From: Isoetes taiwanensis
Taxonomy: Eukaryota > Streptophyta > Lycopodiopsida > Isoetales > Isoetaceae
Direction: 5' to 3'
Length of the DNA stretch: 64,000 bases
Assembly: GCA_021234155.1 (NCBI GenBank)
Contig: JAJEKV010000008.1
Coordinates: forward strand, 14,631,410 to 14,695,409
A program made the position numbers and the translations under genes. Numbering within the stretch: the stretch's first letter is position 1; each line of letters starts with the position of its first letter. Positions 9,926 through 18,790 of this stretch are shown here, one piece after another. The notes under the pieces are model-generated. The model ran no database searches. It had not been told where the DNA came from and worked only from the letters and a program-made list of their open reading frames with translations.

Positions 9926-11602
9926 TGTGACGTTCCAGCATAGTATATGGTCCCGTGGACGATATCAGATCGCTTCGTCACACGCATACCACGCCACCCG
10001 ACCGACGTGGCGCCGACGACGTAGCCAGGCTAGTAGCCCCTAGGGGGGCAACTTGCAAGGTATGTGCATTTGTCATTAATGTGCACATTTACCAATGTGC
10101 ACATTTATTAAGGTGCACACCTTTCCATGTGGCCATATTTTGCCACCTAGCCATTAAAGGGTATGTGCATTTGTCATTAATGTGCACATTTGCCAATGTG
10201 CACGTTTATTAAGGTGCACACCTTTCCATGTGGCCATATTTTGCCACCTAGCCATTAAAGGCAAGTGGGCCCATTCCCAATTATCCCACATGCCTAAAGG
10301 GGATAATTGGAAACCCTAGCCTAACCCCTTGTCTATTTAGGAGGGGAAATCCTAACTTGCCCATTTTTCGTTTCTAGGGTTTTAGAGCTCTGTTTTGGCT
10401 GCCCCAAGAGCCAAAACCGCCTCCCGCACTGGCTCGAGAGAATTGCACCATTAGTTTCCCTTGATTCGAGTAGTTCAGCAGGATGGTCGAACTCAGGTCA
10501 GGAGGAGCCACTCAAGGATCAGGTATTTAGGCAATTTAATAGCTTAAACCATATTTCAGTCATAGGATCAGTAGGTTTAGCCTATTAAATTGCCATAGCA
10601 GCCCTCTAGATCTCTAGATACCAGACTCTAACTAAAGAACCTAACTCTATGATATAGAATAGATCTAGTTCTTTAGTTTCTCTGTGATGTATATGGATGA
10701 TGTATCTCTATGAACTCCTTGTATTGGGAAGGGGGGTAGAGACCTAAAGCTTGGTAGTAGATACTCCTAGATTAGCCTCTCTAGCACACTATAGATTCGG
10801 CCTGTGTACAAGAACCACACCTGGTTGTGGGTGAAGGGGCCAGACTGGCTAAGAAGGAGGTTCGTGTCCTGACTCTTGAACGATCCCTCTGGTGTGTAAG
10901 GCCTACCGGGGATCATTGTGACTAGGTCTAATGGCTTACCACTGAGTGTGGGTAAGGCATGGGCTCGACACCCGTGAAGTGGTGTACACTTTCCAATTGG
11001 GTTTCCGAATAAGGGCAAAGGCCCCTCTAGTCACCTTGAGTCAAGATGTAGATCTCTCGGAGGGAGTGATCCCCACCGCCCCATCGAACCGGGAGATGCA
11101 ACCCAGAATAGCCCTTCGGCTATGCATCCCATGGCTACGCTAGGGTCCCAACACGTTTCAACGTACTCTGCAAAGTGTGCACAGGAGGGGCGGATGGAGT
11201 GGACAACCCAATGCCATGTTCTTATGCCAGCCCAACCCATTGTCATGATTCTGTCTAAAGAACTGCACGGAGACCCAAGCCGCCGGGCCGTCCCTTCGAG
11301 TCTGAGCCTTGGGTAGGATTTCCCATATGCATTGTGCTGATCATTGTCTATGCAGATGTGATGTACCACCCCTAGAGGTGGATGTGTGTTACTCTTGTAT
11401 ACTGACATGTATGTTTACGCTTCCGCAGCTAGGTAGGCCCTGAGGGAGACGGGGTAAAATGACCCCTTCACTCTTCCCACTGGAACCCGTCACGGTTGCA
11501 GTGTCATGTGGAGGGCCCCCTCAGACGGCATGGAGCTGGTATGGGGGATGAACTCCTGTTTGTATACGGTGAGTGCACCATATACGAGTAGGGGACGTCA
11601 CA
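9926..11602 (+). repeat. Complete 3' LTR of Gypsy-I
   Basis: It starts TGTGACGT right after the purine tract and ends ACGTCACA, an 8-base perfect terminal inverted repeat beginning TG and ending CA. Length is about 1,677 bases. The last 170 bases match window positions 1-170. It contains a 101-bp tandem duplication near its 5' end. Confidence 0.85.
10060..10261 (+). repeat. 101-bp tandem duplication inside the Gypsy-I LTR
   Basis: Two adjacent copies (10060-10160 and 10161-10261) start GTATGTGCATTTGTCATTAA and end CCTAGCCATTAAAG. They differ by only a few bases (for example ACATTTACC against ACATTTGCC). Each is rich in GTGCAC palindromes. Its place in the upstream part of the LTR suggests an enhancer-type repeat, by analogy only. 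Confidence 0.85.
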
Positions 11603-11944
11603 AAATATTTCGAACGCCTATAAGCACATTGATGACATGAACATAATTTCCTCATTGCATTGATCCGGTGCACATTGTCTCAAATTGAGACAAGCATATG
11701 GATTGGGGAGCTATGGCAGGAAGGCTTTGTCGATACTGCTAAATGGGAACTGTTGAGCTATACCCTTTAGAGCCACATGAAATCAAGGCATGTTATGCTG
11801 AGCTGGTCAGGCCTGGCCAGCCGCTACATATGATACTGAGCACGTCTTCAGTAAGGATGATGGGATCATTTCTCAGGAGATAATAGATACGCCCGCTTAA
11901 CTTGTAAATATGTTATACGCTATGTATATTTGTACAGTTTGATG
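11603..11944. other. Sequence between Gypsy-I and the first LINE tail
   Basis: No gene recognised. There is one short open stretch, EIKACYAELVRPGQPLHM (about 11,787-11,840), without a match I can name. Confidence 0.3.
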
Positions 11945-12090
11945 GCACTCTTATTACTGTCACGGTTTTTCCCTCGAAAAACTTTTGAGGCAGGGGTTTT
12001 CTAGACAGTAATAACTCTGTTGCACTCTTATATTGGGTCCCATAGCCGATTGATTTTTGTGGGCGAGAAAAACTTTATTCTATTCTAGAA
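11945..12090 (+). mobile_element. LINE 3'-end fragment, plus orientation, ATTCT tail
   Basis: The text runs TTATTACTGTCACGGTTTTT, then GGGTCCCATAG, GTGGGCGAGAAAAACTTTATT and CTATTCTA. It is collinear with the reverse complement of the end of the longer LINE at 25,441-25,600 (CTTATTGCTACTAAGGTTTTT, GGGTCCCATAGGCC, GTGGACGATAAAATC, CTATTCTATTCT). It is therefore a 5'-truncated copy of the same family. Confidence 0.6.
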
Positions 12091-12289
12091 TAGGACTCGC
12101 AAGAAACCAACAAACCACCCATAGGCTTCTCATTCATCTCAGCAGATTTTCTACAATGGTGGACAGTGGGTAGCCGCACACATGCGAACTACCCACGAAA
12201 AATAAAGGGAAAATCCAATTATATCACTTGGACCCCAAAAAATACAATGCTAATAGATGAGTGGTCGATGTACCGCCGAAAGCTTATCA

Positions 12290-12365
12290 ACGGATTAAAA
12301 AACCTCGCCCTTTGGGTTTTCGAGAAAAACCCTAGTGATAAGCCTTCGGCAAGGGGCTTAGACAA
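12290..12365 (-). mobile_element. LINE 3'-end fragment, minus orientation
   Basis: GGATTAAAAAACCTCGCCCT, then GGTTTTCGAGAAAAACCCTAG and GATAAGCC, match the plus-strand text of the LINE end at 25,547-25,595. It is very short and has lost its terminal part. Confidence 0.45.
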
Positions 12366-12566
12366 ACGTAAGGCATAGACATCGCCCCAAAACCCCGCAT
12401 GGAGAAGTCGAACAGATGCCGCCGCCAACCCTGCACCGCACATCACCAACACAACAAACGAGACAACATAAACATACCGGAGAATAGCATCACCCAAATG
12501 GGTGGAAAAACATGATAAACGTAAAATTGTGCACAATACAATAAACAAAGAAGGGGGGAGGGAGGG

Positions 12567-13111
12567 TTCAAAGAGAATAAGGTAATCGGGCCGAGAGAAG
12601 AGGAAGCCGATGAGACGAGATGCGTAAACGCTACCAAATAGCTTAACTCCCCAACCCAAAACGGCATGCGCCACCCCGATGCATGCAAGACATGCATGCT
12701 CGCCCCATTCTAGAATGGCGATCCGATGTCTCGGATCGATGCGATTCTAGAATGGGACTCGCAAGAAACCAACAAACCGCCCGACTACCGTGAGAACTTC
12801 CTTACAAACTAGGGATCGAGTGGACGAAGGTCACAGGACGAAGGTCAAGGCCGGAAAAAGGATAGCATGAAAGAAATGCCAAATTTAAACCAGTGCAGAA
12901 GAAGCCCCTCCCCGCCTCGAAACAATTCAAAGAGAATAAGGTAATCGCCGGAGAGAAGAGGAAGCTACCGGCGAGACGAGATGCGTAAACGCTACCGGAA
13001 ATAGCTTAACTCCCAACCCAAAACGGGCATGCGCCACCGCGATGCATGCAAGACATGCATGCTCGTCCCATTCTAGAATGGCGATCCGATGTCTCGGATC
13101 GATGCGATTCT
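12567..13111. repeat. Direct repeat of about 185 bp in two copies with embedded palindromes
   Basis: Copy 1 is 12567-12748 and copy 2 is 12926-13111. Shared blocks are TTCAAAGAGAATAAGGTAAT, GAGACGAGATGCGTAAACGC, GATGCATGCAAGACATGCAT and a perfect 8-bp-arm palindrome CGATCCGA-TGTC-TCGGATCG. Copies differ by single-base indels. The 177 bp between them starts with another repeat (GACTCGCAAGAAACCAACAA) that also occurs at about 12,092. Origin unknown; the palindromes suggest part of a transposon. Confidence 0.75.
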
Positions 13112-14090
13112 ATTTTATTGATAAGTTAAAAACCAAACAAACAAAGTAATAAGGCAGCCAGATTGAAAAATGGCAATTAAAAATCTAAACGAAACATAGA
13201 AGTGGATATGATGTCTACAATTATATTTGTCTGCAATTGTAGACTTTGACGGGAGCATTTCATTTTCTATACCACCACAAAAAGAAAAGCAGGGCAATGA
13301 AATTGAAAAATGCTATGTTAAAAAGCAAGAGTTATGAAAATCAACAATGTTAAAGTGAAATAAGCTTAACCTAAGGGCACCACAAAAACAAAATTCAAGA
13401 GACGATACTATGGCAAACTCAAATACAAATAAGGTCATACCATGCCACCTTATAACTCACCCACTTTGCCCAAAACTGCATTTATCCTATATCTTTAAAA
13501 TGCAACATTTTAGAAAAGATGATTGTAAATGAAGCTATCATCTAGATATTTGTATCAAATTTTAAAATTTAATGGCTAAGGATTCTAGAAGAAAAGAATG
13601 TGTGTTAACATAAACAAAAGTGTGTGGTTTTATTGAATTACCTTTGTTTAGGCGGTTTCCATATTTGGTTTGTTGCTGGAGAGCATTCCCCAATGGTTAT
13701 GTTAAATTTACCTTAAACCTCTCCTGATATTTTTCTTTTCAAGTCAAAATCCAAATTTTCGATAATTGTGTTAATTCTAAGGTGTTCTTTTCCTAATTCT
13801 GTTAAGATTTTAGTTAAGTTTTTAACTCCTAGAGGAGGCAGTGAATTTTATAAGTATAGTCTTGTTTTTGGTACATCTCGAGACAGCTATTATGACTGAA
13901 GCATAGCAATTGGTCTTGGTAAATTTTTGAGCCTTTTAGGGCTGGACTTGATTATTTTCAATTGTGAATTCAATCACAGTTGTAACCATGGACTTGGTTA
14001 TGTTAATTTGCCATATAATTCCTTGATCGAGAACTAGCAATGAGATATCTAAAGCCAAGAGTTTGAGATCATATTAAGGACCTTTAGGGT
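13112..14090. other. AT-rich intergenic DNA
   Basis: No ORF above background, no repeat or RNA gene that I can recognise. Confidence 0.5.
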
Positions 14091-14290
14091 GGATGGATAG
14101 ATGGATGGACGGATAGAGGGATGGATGGATGGATGGATAGATGGATGGATGGATGGATGGATAGATTTTTAACGTCCACAGAGATCGAATTGGCCATGGG
14201 ACCCAAACAACAAAAGGGGTATGGAAACCCAATAATGCTAATATAGAGAATCGTAAAGGAAGCAATCCCTTTATCAAATATGGGCAGCGA
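14091..14290 (-). mobile_element. LINE 3'-end fragment with a GGAT-type microsatellite tail
   Basis: A GGAT/AGAT microsatellite (14091-14165) abuts GATTTTTAACGTCCACAGAG, ATTGGCCATGGGACCC and then GGAAACCC. Read on the minus strand this is GGGTCCCATGGCCAAT, CTCTGTGGACGTTAAAAATC and (ATCC)n. It is the same terminus as the LINE copies at 25.4 and 29.7 kb, but with a different tail repeat. Confidence 0.6.
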
Positions 14291-14934
14291 TATCATTTAT
14301 TATGGAAAAGGCAATGAACCTTTTCAAAAGGCCACGACTAGCATTGGAGGGGCTATTGTGGACATCTGCAATCATATGGTAACATTTCGGACTAAAGGGG
14401 CAGATAACGTGCATTCCAAATAGGACATTAGATTGCTACAGTAACTTGGAACTGCTTCCAACAACCGGTAACAACTTTTTCAACCGTCACTGCAACCAAT
14501 AAAAGCATCGATTGTCTTAGATCTGGAGATTCAGCTACTGCCAACGAATTCACTGCAACGAGCTCCAGCAACTAACCTGCTCCAACGATTATCTGTTTCT
14601 CTTGTTTCTATACAAATTATCTCTGAGACTCTAGTAGAATTATTATGTTGTGAATTGATTGATTGGAGAATCGCCCAATCCTTTATGAATTCCTGAATTC
14701 CTGCCTTAGTCTATCTTCAAGCCTATCTCTTCCTTTAAATTTGTGAATTTGCTAGAGGAAATCTCTAGTGGCTAAATTGGTTTTTTCCATGCTCAAGATA
14801 GCCTGATTGGAGGTAAGCTTTGCCCTTAAAGGGTGGTATTGTGTTTAGTTCCTTTATTTCCAAATGATCATTCTTGCAGATATAGCCTTGAGTTTGCAGG
14901 TTGTATAAAAAAATCATATAGATTTAATTAAAAA
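14291..14934. other. Intergenic sequence, nothing recognised
   Basis: No coding signal or repeat match that I can support. Confidence 0.4.
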
Positions 14935-15241
14935 AATCAATCACATTAGCTCATTGGTTGTATTGGTCAAAACTTTATTATGACATTGAATGATTTTAGT
15001 AGAGGTTCGAGGTTCTGTATTTTATATTCTCGGATCATAGGCACAGTCTTATTTCTTATTTCATATTTCAAAATTATAGGCACCCACAAAGGGTATAATT
15101 GAAAGAAGAGGTAACTAGATACTCCAATATATGTTCTGGATCATAGGATCGATAAATTCCATGATCGAGATAATCCAGTGCACCCCTTGATTAGAATATG
15201 CCGAAAGGCAAAGTTTGGATATGATATGTCACAAGATGTCA

Positions 15242-15277
<36 letters not shown>
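14935..15277 (+). mobile_element. tRNA-derived SINE-like element with 34-A tail
   Basis: An A-box-like TTAGCTCATTGGTTG (about 14,946-14,960) and a B-box-like GGTTCGAGGTTC (about 15,005-15,016) stand at tRNA-like spacing. An unrelated body follows, then an uninterrupted run of 34 A at 15244-15277. That is the layout of a Pol III-transcribed SINE mobilised by a LINE. I could not find clear flanking direct repeats, so the ends are approximate. Confidence 0.5.
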
Positions 15278-15278
<1 letters not shown>

Positions 15279-15603
15279 ATGCACTTGTTGTAATGGTCAT
15301 AATGACATCTAAATTTGTACAAAAAGACTTAAAAGTTGGCAATAGTATATAAATATCATCTGCAACAAGACAAGCATTTTCTAAAGTCCGGCAACATTGG
15401 GCATTTGTAACATACATTAAGGTACTTTTATATCGTACTGTATGTACTGAGAGCTTTTGTGTCATTTTTGGGTTGCCCCTAGGGGGGCAAGCCCTCGTTT
15501 ATGTGGGTTTATGGCATATTCTAAGCATGTACCAGTATATGCCAGAAATATGCCAATGACTGCTAAAAACTTGCTATAGGGTGTAAATGGGCGGTGGCCG
15601 CTA

Positions 15604-16109
15604 TTGTTGGGCAGCCAGTTTGGAAACCGGCTAACGGGTTGTCTCATCCATTCCGGCACCCTTCTCTTTGGAGCCTCGGGTTTCACAGGTGAATATGTAC
15701 TTCGTGAATTCCTCAAGTTTAACCAAGTTCAAATCACAATCGCAGGTCGCAGTGAATCCAAACTTGTAGAAGCCCTAAAATGGGTCTCCAAATCAGCATC
15801 TCCACCTCAAATTCCCATTTCAAGCGGATATAAACAACCTTGCTAGGATTTGCTCTGCCACTTGTCTTCTGGTAAGTTGTGTTGGCCCTTTCAGACTCTA
15901 TGGCGAGCCTGTGGTTAAGGCTTGTGTGGAGGCAGGGATTGATTATTTGGACATTACTGGGGAGCCTGAGTTTATGGAAAGAATGGAAGCTGCGTATCAT
16001 TCCAAGGCTTTAGAAAATGGTTCCCTAGTTGTTTCTGCGTGTGGATATGATAGTACACCTGCGGAGCTGGGTTTAATCTTCAACACCAGGCAATGGGTTC
16101 CTCCACCTG
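15604..16109 (+). pseudogene. Saccharopine dehydrogenase-like oxidoreductase, truncated and frameshifted
   Basis: The N-terminal part has the Rossmann nucleotide-binding motif LLFGASGFTGEYVLREFLKF and ITIAGRSESKLVEALKW. Near 15,820 the frame shifts by one base. The homology goes on as QADINNLARICSATCLLVSC, then CVGPFRLYGEPVVKACVEAG, DYLDITGEPEFMERMEA and SACGYDSTPAELGLIFNTRQ. It resembles the first half of the plant putative mitochondrial saccharopine-dehydrogenase-like oxidoreductase family (At5g39410 type). Homology stops at about 16,109 and the C-terminal half is not found downstream. An intron at the shift is possible but no good splice pair is seen, so a pseudogene is more likely. Confidence 0.6.
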
Positions 16110-17141
16110 TAGTGCTAACACGTAGAAGGAAAGTGTATTGCAATGATATTTTAAGTAAACATGGCGTTCATGGTCTGATTGTTGTTATCATCTTATGTAA
16201 GTGATGCAATGAGGGAGTCTTATTTCAGTGGTGATAGTGCCAAAAGTTGACATTTGAATATAGTATATACAGCTCTAATTACAGTTCAAATATTCTGTAT
16301 AAAGATGGAGACGATCAGGAAATTTTCACACACCAATATCCATATGATCGAAAGCATTCTCATCATGATATTGGTCGTGTTAGTGGGTTCTCTTTTTATA
16401 TCTACAGATAACATGCACACACTTATTCACTAGATGGATAACAATGTAAAATGGTGGTTCATCTATGCATTTTTATTTGGCATTTTCTACTTTTTGCTCA
16501 CCATTTTATAATGTAACTATCGAGCCTAGCTATTCCAACTTTTAATTTAATGATGAAGTTCTTGTTCTTGGAAAACTCTAATAATTTTATGATCAATAGG
16601 TTGAATCCTAATTTGTGACACTCATATGACAAATGTATGTTGTATGGTTATTAGTTGTCGACTTTACCATCTTCCAAGCTTTCAATCAATGGGAGTTGAC
16701 ATTGAATGAACTTGTCATTATTTCATCGACATTATTTATGTCATCTCTTTCGGTTGTGGTTGTTTTTCATATAACGTTTCGGGACTATGGTATCTAGGCT
16801 TAGCACCTTGCTTGGCGGGGAAACCGTCCCGAAATACTCATCATTGAAGGTAACAAGATGCAAGATTTAAACTTGAAGACGGGACTTTTTCTATTTCTTC
16901 CTGTATTTGAAGATTTAAAAAAGATATATTTTTTCATAAACGAAGATAGAGTAATATATTATAGACCTCGTTATATTTTCCACGTGCGTGTGAAGGGCAC
17001 AGACCTTTAGTTCAGCAAAGAATTGATACACCAACAAAATTAGTTTTTCCACATTAACAGTTCACATACTTTGGGTCACTTCGTTCTTTTGGTCCGATGT
17101 CCTTCTCCTTGTTATCCTTACTAGTTTATTTGCAATGGCAG
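16110..17141. other. Intergenic or intronic AT-rich sequence
   Basis: No coding signal. An inverted pair, TTTCGGGAC and GTCCCGAAA, spans about 16,770-16,836. Confidence 0.4.
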
Positions 17142-17544
17142 GTGTTGAGCATAGCATGTTGCGTGTTTTATAGTCATTGTGGTAATTGTGGGCCTTTAAA
17201 GGGTGGTTATTTAAATCGCCAGGCTTCCTTTGCTCTGATCTTTGAGACTGTGATGAAGTCTAACTTAACGGGCTTGCTAAAGAAATGGCAACAGATTCAC
17301 GAATTTAAGGAGCAAGTTTGTAAAATTTGGTTGGCTCCAGTAGGTTCTGCAAGTGATTATCCCATTTTCTCCAAGTGGGTTCTGTATGACAAGGTGTGTG
17401 GTCATTTTCTGACTCAGGTGGCAGTTCTTGTTTCCTATAGAATGTTATAGATTATATAACCTGAATTTTTTTTCCAGCCAGGGACAATTGCACGGAACAA
17501 TCAGATAACATATCTCCGGTTCTATGTGGTGGAACGAACAACTG
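17142..17544 (+). CDS. Two exon-like pieces of an unrecognised plant protein
   Basis: Piece 1 (17142-17393) follows a possible acceptor (ATGGCAG) and reads HCGNCGPLKGGYLNRQASFA, then MKSNLTGLLKKWQQIHEFKE and KIWLAPVGSASDYPIFSKWV. Piece 2 (17478-17544) has a polypyrimidine tract and CAG before it and GTGAGG after it, and reads PGTIARNNQITYLRFYVVER. Both are in the same phase and their composition looks like selected protein. I do not recognise the family. No start or last exon was found, so it may be a gene remnant. Confidence 0.35.
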
Positions 17545-17654
17545 GTGAGGGAATATATGCAGTTTAAGAGTTGAGTGGTTTCTAGATTTCTCTTTTCAGC
17601 CAGAAGTAACAGAGTAAGGGAGAAATTAATCACTTACACTCTGCAGAAATATAT

Positions 17655-18790
17655 ACCATCACATAATGAAACAAGAAAGATTAGATTAACGTCTACAAGA
17701 GACCAGTTGGGTCTATGAGACCAAATAGACACCAATCATGTACAGCTAGGGGCACATTTGCAGCCTTCTAGATGTTGCATAAAAAAGAAAAACTAAAACG
17801 ATGAAATCATGAAACTTTTGTCTTCTGCCTATGGTTTTCCTTACTGTCCACTTTCTTCTTCTAGAGACTTTCATGGTTACCCCTTTTGAGATTGGATGAG
17901 ATGGTCCAAGAAGAGGACCTAATTTCCATTTATTATCATTATTACCTCCAATGAGAAAGAGAGCAATCTGCCTTTGTGTAGGGTCATTTTTCTGTCCCGC
18001 TCTTCCCCCAGCCTGCTCCTTCGACAGATTTCTTCTATGCACAGTCATTTAATGAAGGAAATGCGCTATACATTTCTGGTCCTCATATCTGATCAATTTT
18101 GAGAGGGAGGTAGGTTCCCCAAACAGGCAATGGTATCTGTCCTGTATTTCATAATAGACTGGACATGTAATGATAAAATGTTCCTTTGAGTGCTCGACCT
18201 TGGTCTACTCGCATGGCCAGCCTCAATCTCAAGCTGATGAGATGAGGCCCTGAGCTGACCAATAGCATATCTCACTTTATGTGCTAGGTGAATATTCAAA
18301 AAACCCTGGTCTCTCGATGAAACCATCTTACTGATCTCAAGGAAGTGATCTTTGTAAAATTGCATCTTGGTGGGAAGATCACTTGGAGTTACGCATGTCC
18401 TTAATATGTATGAAGTTTCCAGATCGTGTCATTTGAGCTGATTTTTATCTTTTTGAAGTCTCTTTTTAGCTCTAAGTTTTACCACAGTATTGGCCTTTGC
18501 ATACCAACACTCTTGCACTCCCTTTTCAGACAACTCTTTTGAACTCTTGAGAGCAATCCATGGAAGCCTGCATTGGCCCTGCTGCGAGGACCCAAGCTGG
18601 TACACTTTATGCAATAAGGATACTAAGCGGAATCGATCCGGAGTAGAGGAGTGGTTTGAGAAGATGCTGTTTTTTTTCTTGTGTATTATTGCTGGAAAAA
18701 CAAACTGCTCTTCTGGTTCACCTGAGGTTGACAAGCTATATGTAATTAATAGATTTTTAAGTGTCAGGTTGAACTCCAGTTCTTGAGAAC
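17655..18790 (-). mobile_element. LINE fragment: C-terminal domain and 3' end
   Basis: Minus-strand reading gives LPWIALKSSKELSEKGVQEC, then MQFYKDHFLEISKMV, KVRYAIGQLRASSHQLEIEA, and EHFIITCPVYYEIQDRYHCL, the C-terminal RVT zinc-finger region of non-LTR retrotransposons (Cys/His spacing partly lost by frameshift). The element ends with GGGTCTCATAGACCCAAC, TGTAGACGTTAATC and a short TTCTTG-like tail, equivalent to the terminus of the other LINE copies here. It is 5'-truncated and has no RT core. Confidence 0.6.

Larger units (their letters stand above)
1..11602 (+). mobile_element. Gypsy-I: decayed Ty3/gypsy chromovirus-type LTR retrotransposon, 5' end cut by window edge
   Basis: The first 170 bases are near-identical to the last 170 bases of a 1.68-kb LTR at 9926-11602, so the window opens inside the 5' LTR. 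Between the LTRs, in order, lie a primer binding site, two promoter/ORF modules, gag, protease, reverse transcriptase, RNase H, integrase, a chromodomain-like segment and a purine tract. That order (RT before integrase) and the chromodomain place it in Ty3/gypsy, chromovirus branch. Every coding part carries stops and frameshifts, so this copy cannot make its proteins. The internal region is about 9.75 kb, long for a chromovirus; the excess is the 0.5-4.3 kb stretch before gag. Confidence 0.85.

Noticed and set aside
12219-12674. Minus-strand 151-codon ORF with hydrophobic stretches
   Set aside because: It lies across repeated and LINE-tail sequence; no homology and no splice or start support.
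14935-15020. A genuine tRNA gene
   Set aside because: A and B boxes are only approximate, no acceptor stem or anticodon arm can be drawn, and a long A tail follows.
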